From positions 53,071,233-53,135,232 of the forward strand of contig JALIRH010000002.1 in NCBI GenBank assembly GCA_023055505.1: a stretch of DNA of 64,000 nt. The letters run 5' to 3'. Positions 1-14,429 of this stretch are shown here, one piece after another. Under the pieces are notes generated by a model, which was given only the letters and a program-made list of their open reading frames with translations, was not told where the DNA came from and did no database searches. Within the stretch, counting starts at the first letter, position 1, and each line of letters starts with the position of its first letter. The translations under genes were made by a program, and so were the position numbers. The DNA comes from Callipepla californica brunnescens. Lineage: Eukaryota > Chordata > Aves > Galliformes > Odontophoridae.

Positions 1-3000
1 TATGGCTTACTGTTGCTTTGCATATGTTCTTTCTGTTATTTCAAGATACAGTTGGCAGAGTAGCATGCCTCAACACTGTTTTTATCACAGTGTGAAAAAC
101 ACCAGATGTACAAAATTAAAGTTCAAGTTAATCAAAATATTGCTTGACAAAGCAAATAATTGAATTGCACTTTCAATGCACTGTGGTAGACAATAATTAA
201 CATGCAGCATCTTCAACATATTTGAATACAACTTCCAATTTCCGTTTTAACATCATAGAATGCTGTCTACACATTTTTTAATGGCACCCCTGATAATAAT
301 ATATTCTGTTTTTAATCATATTCCACGTTGCAGGAAATGAAGCTTGCAATTTTCCCAGGTGCTTACCAAATTACTACTGCTAGCTAATTCTCATCCCCCA
401 AGTTAAGAGCTTCAACACTGTGCCCATTAACAGCCTGCTTATGTTCTTCCTGTACAACAGAAGGTAAGTTAATATGTGCTTCAATTATATCCAGTTTGTG
501 CATTTATAGCACCCTGTGGGCAGCACTAAGAAGGCTGTAAATGTACTTATACTGCTTCCTTAATGCTCTACTGTATTACAGGAGAGAGAGAGTGGAGAAA
601 AAAATACCTTTATTTTATCAAGAGAATCAATAAGAAACTCCACTGTATCAATTCAAGAAGGCAGCTAAGGTATGACACTCTTGCTACAAGTAGAGCTTGT
701 ACAAACTTGATTTTTATATATATTTCTTCTTCTTTACATATGCACACAAGTACATGAACTAATAAGCCTGCATTTGTCAGCTTTAATAAAATGTACATGA
801 AATACATTTTCAAGCACTGTAGAGAAATTTAAATGGAAGACAAACTGAACAAATCTCTTCTTCTAATTGCATCTACTGAGCTAACTGAACAGTGCCCTAA
901 AAAAAGGCTTCCTGTTTTTGCCTTGTTGGTTTTATTGCAGACAACCTGAAGTTCCACAAAATAAGTGCATATTTGCACTTACACCATTTTTTTTTATTTT
1001 GCTGTTCCAACAGTATGTTCACCACTAGTAGGTGAAGTAAAGGGAATATTCATACTTGCTATTCTATTATGTTATTTTTAAATAATAATCACTTTCCTTC
1101 TTGTTTTGTAGAGAAAATTTTCCAGAAGCGTTTGGAAAGTAAGCAAAAAATTTTTACACGTATGAATACTGAAGGATCAGGCTATGATTATATGCAAGTC
1201 CCTGTTTGATTTAATACAGCAGTGATAGGCATAAAAGCTCTCATTTGGGTTATGATAAAAGAACATATACTGGTACAATAAGCACATGCAATCTCCCTAG
1301 CGGATTTCAGTATACATGTGTCTATGTATATATATCCATTTAGACAAAAAGCTCAATACACATAGATAGCCTGAGATAACAATGATACGTATTCTTATAA
1401 ATAATTTCTTTGCATACCCTTCAAAGTTATATGTTTTCAACTCAACATTTTCCTTCATTCTTACCTTTAAAATCATGTCTGCTTGTTTTTGTCTTTTTAT
1501 TGCTTGGGGAAGAAAAAAAAAAAAAAGGTAGATACACAAACAGTATCTTCACCACACTGTTAATATGGTGGGCCCCTGATCATGCCAAAACAACAATTCC
1601 AACCAACTGAAACACCTTTCTAATAAGAATCCCCAGAGGAGAAAGTTAACTACAATATTTACTGACTGACTTTCTTATTTATTTTAATTTAAGGACAACT
1701 CAAAATGGAAATTTTCATCTTCAGTGGAAGAAAGGTGCTACCTTACTTTTAGATTTGCTAATCCAAGTAAAAGAAGCCATGTAATAATTTCTTTTGTTGC
1801 TGCAAACTCCACTATAACTTCAGTCATCTAGAAAATAGGTTTTGCAGCCTGTCTAGGCTAGGACAGCTGACTCCAGGCTTCCAGGCTGGTTATGACTCCA
1901 GCTTGCTGCTCCACCACATGCTCTGGAGACTTTCCCTTCTAAAACTCCCAGAAGGGCTCAAGAACAGAACAACTTCCTCTCTCCTAACTGCAGCTCACCT
2001 GTCCCACAGCTTAGCAACCTGGTTGGACCAAGCCAGCAGGCCTCCTTTCTGCTTTCTTACTTCCAGAAAGAGTATAATTACATGCACCACAGAATAATGA
2101 AGTACCATCCATCTCAGCAAGCAGCTTTTTAAATTTTCTGAGTAACTTATGTATCGATACCTATTTTTAAGTTAACATGTGAAAGATGGTATCTGCAGTA
2201 TTTACGTTCTGAACAGTATATTTCAAAGCTCCTATGAAAAAAGAAATTGACACTGAGAAATCGATGGTACTAAGGTACTTAGATGTTCATACGCTAAAGA
2301 TTCTAACGGAATATTTAGGGCTCTGGTGATACATCACATTGTTGAAACACTGCTTAGCATCTGATCTCACCAGGTTTATTCAGTCACTATTTTCATTAGC
2401 ATGTAGATAGGTTACTAGTTATTTTTCATTTTATCTGGAATTTTAAAATGAAGTTAGTAAAAGGGTCAGCTCAAAAGCCATTATTTCACCCCTGTTTTAA
2501 GACATCCTGGTAGACCTCAACTAGTTCCTGTCAGAACTAAAGAGAGTGATATAAGCCTATTATGCTTTTAGAGATAGATAAATTCCAATGCCAGCCAGAT
2601 CCTCTGTGGCGGAGGAAGAACTGAATGGTGTGGAGCAAACAAAACTGAATCTTCAATAGGTGCTCTCTGAAGCCTGTTATTGCCCAGTAGAAAGGTAGTG
2701 TTTTTACCAGAGTATAAAATAAACACATATCTTTTTTTTTTTTTAATTATTATTTCTGTTTCAGTACAGATCTTCAGAACTGTACTTGCAGATTTTCTAT
2801 ATAATATGCCATATTATGAGATGTCACAGATAGAAAATTGTTGATGTTAATGTGTGTATAATTTATAGTTTAGATGAATAGCTGAAAGAAATGTTTTACC
2901 AGCGAGTCAGTTAAGCCTGGAAGAATTTCTAAAATAATGTTTCCTTCTCTACTTTTTCATTTGTACTACAAATATTAAAGATAAGGAAAAATTGTTGATG

Positions 3001-6000
3001 TTTTATGAAGTACTTTAAAAGAAACAAAACAAAAAAAAAGGGATAAAAGTTTTAAAACAGATTAAGTTTGTACTTATAGGGTAGTTTCCAATGAAGATCA
3101 TTAACACTTTGTTAAGTTCATCATTTGCCTTGTAATGTTAGGATTATTAAATATAACATTATTTTCCACTGGAAAATGCAGTACTATGCCAAGTTATAAG
3201 CCAAGTAAAATGGAACACATAGGGAGAGAGAAGGGGAGACATACAAACAGAGGTATTTCTTAATAACAGAAACCTAGCAAAAGAGGCATCAAATTTATCA
3301 GCAGAACTGCAGATATGACTCTATCAATAATCCGTGGCACTTTTGTATTTCCCAGCTGAGGCTATTATACAGCTTTGGATGACAGCCTGCTTCAACTTCA
3401 TCATACAATCCACTGGGACAGAAACTCATAACTGGCTTTCAACATAGATCCTTCATATAAAGGGTAATAACTGCAGCCAGTCAGTGTAGTAAGATTATCA
3501 CAGAGTGCAGCAATGAGCTGTAAAATGTGGGAAAGGAGGTCTGACAGAAACCTGACAAAATAACCTCAGCAGTATAACTCCCTTTAAACATCATGGGGAG
3601 AGGTATAAAAAAGATCCCAACAGAATCTTCCTAGATGCTGTTCTGCTGATGCTTTTTCATTAAACTTACCTTGACCTATCTTCAGACATTAAAGGAAACA
3701 TATAGCTTATCAGAATCTTGAGCTTCTTCAAAAGATACAGACACCACAAAAGGTTTTATCTATATTGGTGAATGTTACTTATATTCTCAAAAACCGATAG
3801 AAGTTTTCAATAGAATGGACACTGTTACATAAAATAATTACCTAATGATATATTATCTAAGAGTGTTATTATCTAACAATGCATCTATTGTACATAAAAG
3901 AAACTTAAGTTATGCCTTAAAAAAAAAAAAAAATCAAGGGGAAATAGTGACCTAGGATTCACAAACCCACTTTCCTCGCTTTATTTAGACATAAGAGTTT
4001 ATCTCAAATTTCTGAGCTCCTTCAAAATCCACACACAGCTTCATTCTGTATTTGTTTTAATATAGTATGGGTCTCATATCCAAATGGAGACTTATTCAGA
4101 AGCTCGAGCTTGTGCAAACTAGTCCACACGATCAGAGTAATTTTATGCTAAATCTTTGCTTGTAGATATAGAATTTTGAAAGAAACATCATGAAACAATG
4201 TTCACTCAAACTCTACGAAAATAGTTTCATGTGTTTGCATTAGTATCTACAGACACACTTGTTCAGCTAACAGCTGAATGTCTAGCAGATTTTTTGGATG
4301 TTCTGAAGTACCTTTTGTTGTAAAATGTTATTTCTTTAAGTTATAGGCGTGAAACACAGTATCAAAACATGGTAAAATATTTAGTATAGTAATATATACT
4401 AATAATATAGCTTTTAAGGGGAAGAATTCAGTAAAATTTCATTGTTAAGTTTTATGACTATATCTCATCATAGCTCTGTAGAGTATGTACAAGAACAATT
4501 TCTATTCCCTACTCAATCCTCTTATATTTTCGTGTGTGGATTCACTTAATGCCATCGTGTCACCACAGACCCTCAGTTTAAATGCTCAAAATTTCTGAAG
4601 GATTTTCTATGATTTTCTGAGGAAAAATATTAGTTTTGAATATACATGGAAGAAATACTACTAATAAACTGTTTCATGTTAGAAATTCTACTTTAATTAA
4701 GATTTTGAAATTAAGGATGGGATTTATCTTAACAACTTCAGATGAACACAACGCATACTACCTGAGCAAATCAGTCCAAATCTCTAGAACACAGACTGGG
4801 ACAGACAACTCTACAGAACAGTTGAAGTACTTAATTTTTTCTTATTTATGATTGCACCCTAGAAGAGCCCAATTCTTCTCCTTGGCCATAAAATGATATT
4901 AGTGTTGACTAAAGTTTTGAGAATATTCAGTTTCCAGGTTTCGCAATCCTGCTACAAAGAATGGAAATTTCAAAACATTCTGCAAAATGTAATATCTTTA
5001 TTTCGCTCTTCACTGTTTATTAGTAGGAGGTGAACCTCAGAGATCTCTGTGTACTGCCTCAAGTGTAAGGTACAAATAAATGACTAAGTAATTAGATAGC
5101 AAATTAATAGAAGTCTATAACAGTTACTAAAAGAGCCCTTTTATACCATATTAAATTACCACACATTCATACTGAAACCTACTGCAATATATTAACCCTT
5201 CTTTATGCTTCAAAAGACAATGAGCACAAAATGGACGTAATTCTCATGAAACTTTCAACCACAGAACATCATGTAAGATAACTTCTCAGGATGGTACAGT
5301 AGGAAAGAACATTTTGTCCATTCAATCCTCCTGTGTCTCTTTTATTCCTTCTATGACCTTCTTTTAATTGTTACCTTAATTCTTTACTCCAAATCAAACA
5401 CCATATTCACATTTGAGAATGTGAATATTGCACGTATCATTTTCTTTCTGAAAATGAACTGACAGAGCTATTTTGACTCAGTTTTGAGTCATATCAAAAA
5501 AATATTTTTACATTTTTATAGCAGTGAATAATGTGATAAAATAGAATAAAATTATTTATGGATGCAAATGTACCAAGTAAATATTCAACAGCAGTTCAGT
5601 GAGCATTCTTAAAAAAAAAATAAAGAAAATTTTGATGCATTTTCTGCACAGCACTAGAAAACATAGGAAGTACTATGTAGTTGTGGATTGTTACAGAGGT
5701 TTCTGTTACTTGCAGCATAACTGTGTGAGTGCTCAGTCTCCACTGAGGTATTAATTCAATTAATTAATTCAATTCCATGGACAACATCAAATCTATTCTG
5801 AAACAGTGTGAAAAACAGTCTCACTGAAATTTTCTGTAAGGGGAAATCCCTGGAGTATTAATACTAGTGTATGTCCATGGTTTTGCTGAGATCACTGATC
5901 ACCAAAACCCTAAGAATTCCTCTCCTGACAATAACCTTCTCCCTGACTATTGTGAGGTCAAGGATACTTGAATACACATTATTAGAAAGCTTTATTTAGT

Positions 6001-9000
6001 ACAGAAAGTACTTCTCACTTAGCCAAGTAAGGTAGAGGTAATAAGGTAGAGGTAAAGCATATCTTCCCTGTCTCTAAAGGATCTTTTACTGGAACACATT
6101 GCTTCCACTTCTTCCATCAGCCCTTTCTCAAGTACCATGTATCCAGTCACATACCTGGCATATTTCATAATCTTTTAATTACAATTTCACATAGTTTAAA
6201 CAAAAATAACCTTTATAAGACATCTGACATGAAAAATAGAGCTAATTCATTCATACCCTGTTTAAGTCCAATCTCCCACTTAAGACAAGGCTATCATTAA
6301 GATTTGATCAATACTAAAAACTCTTCATTTAAATCTTTCCTCCCTGTTACAACTGTAAACCATATAAATCATAAAACATAAATGAGACAGCTACCATGGG
6401 TTGCTAGCTTCACATGTCTCATATCAGCATGTTTCTCAAGCTACTGATGTCCGACAACATCCTCTCAGGGACAGCATGTCAAATATTGATTCTTTCGTAA
6501 AAATATGAACATTTCAATATTTAGCAATGAAAAAAGGTCATTAAACATCACTTAACACATATATGTACAATATAAACTTACTGAAAGCAATAGACTATGT
6601 TTAAAACGTTTTTTTGGCTTTATTTAAGTGTTTATGTTTAGGTGTTCTGTATTTCAGAAGGTGCAGTGGTTGCCACGGAAACTAATTTTTAGTCTACTGC
6701 AGAGTAAATAATTCTGTAAATCTCACTTCATATTCAGTCCATGGGTATGATTTCCTTTCGTCATTGGGATACAAAAGTAGAACAGGATAATTTTTTTCCT
6801 CTCTATGTATTTTCTCTATGTAGTAGCTTTTCAGTTTGTATAGAAACAGAAGTAGTTAAGAATGAAAGAGTGGAATCTAGGTTTTGCAGGAGTCCTGGTC
6901 TGAATTACCAAATGCTCCATGAACTTACGGGAATGTCTTGGTTTTTTTTTTCCCCCATCAGAACCTCATTTGTTTCCAATATATTAATACAGATAAAAGA
7001 CTTGCAAGACATACTTCTCAACAGCTTAAAAAGCTAATTATTTCTGTAAAATGATTTAAATTCATGCAACTAGAGGTGATGTGTAAGCTATTCTCAGTCT
7101 GCATATTACTACCATTTATTACTGTGCTGGGATCAGGGAAGCTGATTTCTATATAAAAGACTGTAATTAAATGATTTTCACGCTTTCTGGAACAAGCATA
7201 GCCCATATCACACAATAGTGTTTTAATAGAAATAGATTTAGCTGTCATTCAGTAAGCAATGTTATACTTACAGATAAAAGATGCACGTACATATTTCTTC
7301 TACCCCTTGGGTGCATGCTTTAGGAATGTAGCTGATGGAATTACACAGAGTCCATCTTTATTACGTTACATCTTAATACTCTATTGTACTATTATCTTCG
7401 CAGTATTATATGCATAATCTAAGCAAACAGAGATACCTAATAAGAAACTGTTTCTTTTGTCCTTATTTTTTTTTAGAGTCTAGATGTCTACATTCATACA
7501 CTTCACATATATCAAGGAGTATACCTGCCTTCTTCAATAACCAAGCATAGCTGGAATGTAGAAATCTTTATACTACTGACAGAACTGAAGTGCAGTAGAG
7601 GTACTCAACTCATCTAAAACTGTGAAGGAGACCTGTGCCAGAGCCAGGAAAGGAATCAAAGCACCTGAGTCTTCCTCCAGTGTTTAACTGGTTGTCACAG
7701 CAGGGGCTAGCCACCATACTGATAAAGAGGAAAGCTGTCAAACAGCATCAGATCTGATTGTTGAATATAGACAGGTCTGACAGCATTACTGTTGAGTCCA
7801 CCACACTACCCATTCAAGACCTCTTGCAGCAGATGCACATTTGAATTGTATGCAGAGGGAATGATCTGCTGTTGCTGCAATGAATAAAGTGAAAGAGATC
7901 CTGAGACTTGAAAAGAAAGGAGGAAGGCAGCCAGATGTGGAAGTCCCCAGACAGTTAGTCCCACTGTATCTACCAGGATTATGAGGGAAAGGATTGCTGA
8001 TGTTGGGACTGGATCCTTCACCAGTCCCAGAGGCATCTGTCTGTCTGCATCAAGTCTTTTGGCTTTTCCTGGTCCTCTGATGTAACAACAGCAGACAGCA
8101 GGGCCAAGGCCACTTTGCTCTCCCCAGGGGTCTGCTGCCTTCAGAGCTACCTGCCTTGATCATGAAGAGAGACAGGCTAAGTTAAAAAAAACTGCAGCCA
8201 AGGAAATTTCACGCAGTTGTATCAACATTGTTGTATGCAATATGTTTATGTAACAACACGCACTTCAGTGTAGAAAAAACTGCTTACTGAATCAAACGTA
8301 ATTTCCCTATAAATTTGTTACAAAGAAATACTGATTATCAGGAAGGCATATGTAAGAAGTTATGCAGAGGCAGTATCTACAGCACAAACAAAATATCTAG
8401 TGTGTACAAAACTCTCTTCTTCCCAGATTTCCCTTTCTCAGATACTGAGGATATAGATACCTCTTAATCATCTTATTAGTGACACAGAAAAGTATCTTAA
8501 AGTTTGGACCACATGGGACTTCTTTGTTCTGACTTCTGTTAGAAAGCTAGATCTCTTTCTCTCTTCTGTCTGTTTCTATTCATTTCCTACCCAGGCTAAA
8601 TTGCTTTTAATATCAGTGGGAGGTGCAAGTGCTCAGACTTTATGAAGATCATCCATGTACTTGAGTGTCATAAGACTGATTTAACTACTTCCCTTTTTGT
8701 AGCCACATTTATAAAGAAAAAAAAAAAAAAAGAGCTACATTGTCATTCTTGTGATGTCTCTAGGGACTGGATTGAATCTCATTGCTCACTTTCATTTTTT
8801 TGCAAGCAATGTCAACTGTATTATACAGAATTTACAGGCTTATTCCGATCTTCCTTTCCTTTATTATTCCTGAATAATCATCCTTTCTGACTTACTATGT
8901 ATTTACATGTACACTAATTCCACAGAAAATGTATTTCCTTTCCTTATGCCAGGAAAGTATTTCTCATGTATTTTATCTGAGAAGCTGGGCATTCTGGGAG

Positions 9001-12000
9001 CATCTTATTTGTTTAGCCCTGAGGTTCTAAATGTTTTGGGTAAATAGCAAAGGAATTCAAACATGAATATGATTCAAGGAAAGAAAAGAAAGAAAATACT
9101 CATCCGAGGAGCTTTCCCATCTAAGCAAGTTTCTATTCCTGCAAATCTTCAGATTGCCATTTGTTCACCAAATATATGCTCACCTTGAGTAAATGAACTA
9201 TCACAACACTGCAAAGCAGCTACAACTAACCTCCACCAATAAACCGCACATTCTTAAGACTCCTCTTGTTTTTTAGATTCTGAATGTCTCTTGTACTACT
9301 CCGCCCACTACATTTTTCAAGAATTGAAGTCTTTAATATTAGTCACGTCATACAGAACACACACTTGTGAAGAAAACATTGGATTGAATCATGTGGCAAG
9401 ATGGGGGTGTGGGGGTGAAGGGAAGGGAAAAAAAATCAGTTATATTTAAAATCCAATTTTGGATAAAATTTCTTTAACAGAAGGATCCATCATCATTAAA
9501 TATGTATCTGATCCATTTTTTTGTTGTAGCCTTCTTAATTCAAGACACTATAGCAAAGCATAAACAAAGCACTATGACAACACTTTCTGCTCAGGTTTCA
9601 TATAATTTCTTTAACAGCAGCTAGAAATTTTTCTTGCAAGAGTTTAATAACAAGAATCCGGTTCATATCAATAACAGGAAATATGGCAGAACTTGATGTC
9701 TAGTCTTTACTGGAGGAAGCAGTTTTGTGGGGAAATAAACAAAGGGGAAGAAAGCCACAGCTGAAGGAAAGGAAGCATTTACTGATGCAGATAATATTTA
9801 GAGCAATTAAGACAGGTTTGTTGCCATTGCACTGGAAATGACGGGTTTCATATATGGTTTTTGTGGATTTCCCTGAAAAGTCCATAAAACAATATAGTTT
9901 AAATTATCAGTCATTATCATTTAATTTCGCACATTGATAACCTAAATACATAAAACACGTGTACACTGTTTTTTCCTCAAGAAAATCTGATCAATTACAT
10001 TGATTTTGAGGACACAACGTGTCAGTGTTAAACTATATTCTCTTTCCTAATGCACATTTGCACTGCACGTTAAATAAACTCAGAGCTCAATACTTAGTAT
10101 AACTTCATTGCCTCAATTGATCAAACAACCCAACAGCTCTAATTAACATCAGCGTATTATCTGTTCTAAGGGCAGGGTAATATCACAATTCTTCACTTGA
10201 GCTGACTCAAACAATGCAGACAGGAGCACAAGCATAATACTGACTCCAGTAAATACTTCTGCTATCCAAGGAAAGAAATGTTAAGCCAGTCACTCACGCA
10301 TTCAAAAACTCCACTTCAACTATTATTACAAGCATACATGCATACAGATGAAAATGAAAGAAAATTGGGAAAAAAAAGATCAAAGAAAAAAAAACTGTCC
10401 ATCAAATTCAATGTAAGTTACATCCACGTGTTAATGTGTGCACCTAAGATATTTAAGACTGGGGTAGTGTTAGTACTTAGAAATATCTGTAAAGCAGATA
10501 CAAGGTTATTTTCATTCAGAAGTGGATCAACCCCAGAATCAGAGATTTCATTTTCAGACAGAATTATCCCAAATTTTAAGGACTCTGTAATATATTTCTG
10601 TAAAATGTACTATTAAAATTATAGCTGGTTCTTTGAGAAAACATTGATTACCTCCATCAAGCTTATTTTTCATTCTTTGTGACCTTCTGCTATTCATTTC
10701 CCTTCATCTGCCTGAAGGCAGAGCACTCCTTTATACAGTCTAAAAACTCTGACAATCATCTTAGATGGATACCAGCTTCTGTGGAATCTTAGAATATAGT
10801 TTTGTCTGCTTTAAGTGTTGCCACATTCCTAAAATTTAATGGGCCAATAGAAAGGCCTTGCAGTTACTTAAGTAGATTATTTGAGGGGATGAGAAGAGTG
10901 ATCTGTCAGAGACATTATGATTCCCATGTCACCATGGAGTTTTTGTTTCTTTCAGATTGCTTTTTTTTTTAATATATCATTTGTAGTTCTTACTCCTGTC
11001 CAGATTAAGTGTCGGATGTGCCCTACCAGAGCCCTGTTCACAGCCCCACAATTTTAGTTTCACACTGCAATCTTACTGTTGCTAATTTGGCAATCAAACA
11101 ACTGATATTTGGTTGATATATGCATTTTTGGTGGATGTAAAAAAAAAAAAAAAAAAAAAAAAAAGAAAAATCACCAAGAGAATAAGTTGTTTTTTTTAAG
11201 AAACAGCAATAGAACAGCAGTTTGCATAAAACCCTGAATGGATTTGTCCCTAAATAGCAGAAACATACAGAAGCACATCATTTAATATGCTATTTTCTGT
11301 ATGAAATGAGATGACATAACAGAGAGAGGCTACTGGAAAACTGTTGTATGGAGTCATGGCACTTAAACCAAAAGAGTAAACTACTAACATTATCGTCTAG
11401 AGAAAAAATATGAATCATTATTCAAAATGGACAGTGCAGTTTTGTTCCCACTTATAACAAGTTTCTTTTCATGTTGAGTTCTTAGTTACAGAGCAGGATG
11501 CTTTGTTGTGTTAAAAATCTGCTTTTATCTTTTTCCTAAAAGCATTTATTTCCAATCCAAATTATAAATGCATTAGCAAATAGTCTGGTCAACATTCATT
11601 GCACTATGAATTAACCTGTTTCCAAAATACCACCACAGCTGGTGTTTTTTTTTTTTTTTTCTTGTTTTTCAGTTTCTGGGTGTTTGGATTTTTTTAAGCC
11701 TCAGGAAGATGAAAACCTAGAAGAAGACCTTATGGGAAATTTTATCATTTTTGTTCAACCTCTGCCTGCAATTCACTCCTGAGACATATCCAAGACATGG
11801 GAAAAGAAACAGTATCTCAGAGAAAGATGGAATAAGCAAAACTACAAAGACTTCTCCAGGGATATCATTCCTCTGGTCTGATAGTTTATAGACTTGCATA
11901 CAGACTGTCATTTTCCTAACTGAATTGATAGATATACCTTTCATGCCTGAACACTGCACAGGGATAAAGAGTGGAGAAAATACATATCTTTATTTATCCC

Positions 12001-12342
12001 TTCAGATGTTCTCTTTTCTCTTAACAAACACGTTTAAGAAGGAGGGTTCACCAAACCCCTAGTCATAATCATAGTAGATCAGACTCACTTGGGAATCTCC
12101 TTGTCACATACCACTTTTGTCATATTTGTTTAAAGTGACAAAATTACACACACTGTGATTGGCATAATCTTTTTTAAATGTTCTACTGAGGAAAACTCCA
12201 GAAAACTGACACATGGGAGTTAAACTGTTTCTAATATTTGATGCATTCCACATTATTACTGCATAGATATAAGAGCAGCAACTCTCCATTCTACGTAACT
12301 TCCCATTCATCAATAACTTGCTGTATATTCCTTTCTTCTCAC
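1..12342. other. AT-rich intergenic DNA
   Basis: No gene or recognisable transposon was found. Frames reach at most 112 codons (10278-10616) and look random, with Lys-rich or Ser-rich runs. Two stretches are less AT-rich than the rest, about 1,850-2,070 and 7,620-8,190, without a family I recognise. A 14-bp unit (TAAGGTAGAGGTAA) is repeated in tandem near 6027-6054. Confidence 0.6.
11139..11164. repeat. A26 homopolymer
   Basis: Twenty-six A residues in unique AT-rich DNA. No gene-like sequence lies upstream that would make it the tail of a processed pseudogene. Confidence 0.9.
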
Positions 12343-12912
12343 TGTGGGTTAACTGCAGTAGGCAGTCAAGCACCACACAGCTGCTTACTTACTCCTCCCA
12401 CCTTGCAGCTGGATGAGGGAAAAGAGTCAGAAGGGCAAAAATGAGAAAAATCATGGGTTGAGTTAAAGACAGTTGATAAAGCAAAAGTAGCCTAAACGAT
12501 CAAAGCAAAAATAAGGAATTCACTCACTGCTTCCCATTAGTAGGCAGATGTTCAGTTATTTATAGGAAAGCAGAGTTCCACCAAATGTAACAGTTATTTG
12601 TGAAGACAAATGCCATGATTCTGAATTTTCCTCTCTTACTTTTCCTTTCTCTCAGCTTTTGTTGCCGAACACTGTGCTTTATGGTAAGTTTGGGTTATCT
12701 GACCTGGTTGCATTCCCTCCCAGATCCTTGTGACCACACAGACCCCTCACCAGTAGGGGCAGTAGAAGTTGAAATGTCCTTGCCTCTGTACAGCAATCCT
12801 TAGCAGCAACTGAGACATTAGTCTTTTATCAACACAGGTTTTCTTCTAAAGACAAAACATAACATCATACCAGACACTGTGATGGGAATCATATCTTTCC
12901 CAGGTTAAACCA
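12343..12912. mobile_element. avian endogenous-retrovirus LTR-like insertion, divergent
   Basis: The block begins TGTGGGTTAACTGCAGTAGG and ends near AAACCA. Its internal order follows a widespread bird LTR family as I know it: a GGGTTGAG..AAAGACAG segment, a GGAATTCACTCACTGCTTCC segment, then a CCCTCCCAGATCC..CCCTCACCAG segment. It is heavily diverged and flanked by unique AT-rich DNA, with no internal retroviral sequence beside it, so probably a solo LTR. The family name is uncertain and no clear target duplication was seen. Confidence 0.65.
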
Positions 12913-13467
12913 AAATGGCTTTGTTCAACAAATCAGAATATCAACACTGCTCTCATCGCAAATTCAAAACATCGGTCCATACAGGATATAGTTTCTGCTA
13001 TGATTTTTTAGCTCAATTATTGTTTTGCAAGAACAGATAAATTCATCAATATCTATAGATATATAGGGGAAATCCATAAATGACACCCTTAGTTTACAGA
13101 TGCCATACTACAGGCAGAGAAATCCCTAAAAGAATTAGAAATTCAGTCTACAAAATAAGTTTGCCAAGAATACAGAGTTGTTGTTTTTCATTTAATTTTC
13201 TATGTCAAAACCCTGTGATGACTCCCAGTATATTTCCTTACAGGAAGAGAAAACTCTGTTACAGAATAACAGAAGGAAGATTTAAGATAAGAATGAAAGA
13301 TGCACACATCACAAAAAATGAGTTCAATTCAAAGCTATGAAAAGGTGTTAAATATACCACAGCATGTTCCCAGACGTAGCAGTTAACCAACCCACACATG
13401 GGGAACAGGGACTGGGAAAGAAGTATTTTAAGAAAATAAGTTTCACCTCTACTTATAATGCAAGGTT
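12913..13467. other. intergenic DNA between LTR and CR1
   Basis: AT-rich, nothing recognised. The 86-codon frame at 13080-13340 has no family resemblance. Confidence 0.5.
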
Positions 13468-13803
13468 ACAGAATCACAGAATAGTAGGGGTTGGAAGGGA
13501 CCTCTAGAGATCATCTAGTCCAACTCCTCTGCCAAAGCATCGCCCTAGATCAGGTTACACAGGTAGGCATCCAGGTGGGTCTTGAACATCTTCAGAGAAG
13601 GAGACTCCACAACCTCTCTGAGCAACCTGTTCCAGAGCTTTGCCACCCTTACTGTGATGAAGATCCCATGTACATTTGTGCAGAACCTTCTATGCATCAG
13701 TTTGTGACCATTTCCCCTCATCCTATCACCACACACTGCTGAGAAGAGTCCAGCCTCACCCCTTCTTACCCCATAGGGAAGAACTGTATTCAGCAGAAAA
13801 AAC
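13468..13803 (-). mobile_element. CR1 LINE 3' fragment
   Basis: On the plus strand it starts ACAGAATCACAGAATAG, then GGTTGGAAGGGACCTCTAG and ATCATCTAGTCCAACTCC. These are the reverse complement of the CR1 3' terminus, with its ATTCTGTG-type octamer end. It continues through the standard 3' UTR and end of ORF2 as a 5'-truncated copy. It is the best-preserved CR1 in the window. Two overlapping ORFs of 83-86 codons here are repeat artefacts. Confidence 0.93.
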
Positions 13804-14429
13804 ACAAGTAAAAGATTAAAAATAAAGAAAAAATGATAATGAAATCTATAGTGAGGCAGTCAAACGATACAAGAAATTTATAACTGGCTGCATAATTACT
13901 TAGAAACCTTTTAAGGACTTTTTTTATTTAACCATTTTTGGTTAAGATAACATTAGTCTGTTCATTTTCTTCTACACCTCACGCTTAGATAGAATCAAGA
14001 GCCACTCAGCTCTCGTCCAGAAATGTCAGTGGATCAGCAACATGCAGTTCTAGAGTCAAAAGGATATTTATCTACAGAAGTGAAGGATGCATAACCTCCT
14101 TACACACCCCTAACATTAGTTACTGAATGAGACAACTAAAAGGGTGGGAACCAAAGGAACATGATGCTTATTTCTCCTTTTGCTTGTAATTAGATGCTTT
14201 CTGCATTAGAATCATTCACTTGTGAATTCTGATATAGTGATTCTCATTATATTGCAGAAATAAAACAACAACAGAAAAATCCAGTTGATTAAATAAGCTG
14301 GCAGCATGCAAGTTGTAGGGCAAATAACCCCCAAAAAAAGCACTCAAAGAAAATAATGCGGAAGATAGTATATTTTTGGTAGGCTTAAGTAGATGGTATA
14401 CAAACAAATAGTAAAAAGAGAGTGGATCA

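Noticed and set aside
10278..10616. 112-codon plus-strand frame
   Set aside because: Random-looking composition with a Lys-rich run from local A-tracts; no domain.
11139..11164. A26 tracts here and at 40737-40762 as tails of processed pseudogenes
   Set aside because: No gene-derived sequence precedes either tract on the expected strand and no flanking target duplications were seen.
13491..13805. Overlapping 83- and 86-codon frames
   Set aside because: Both lie inside the minus-strand CR1 3' fragment, a noncoding and ORF2-end region common to thousands of copies.
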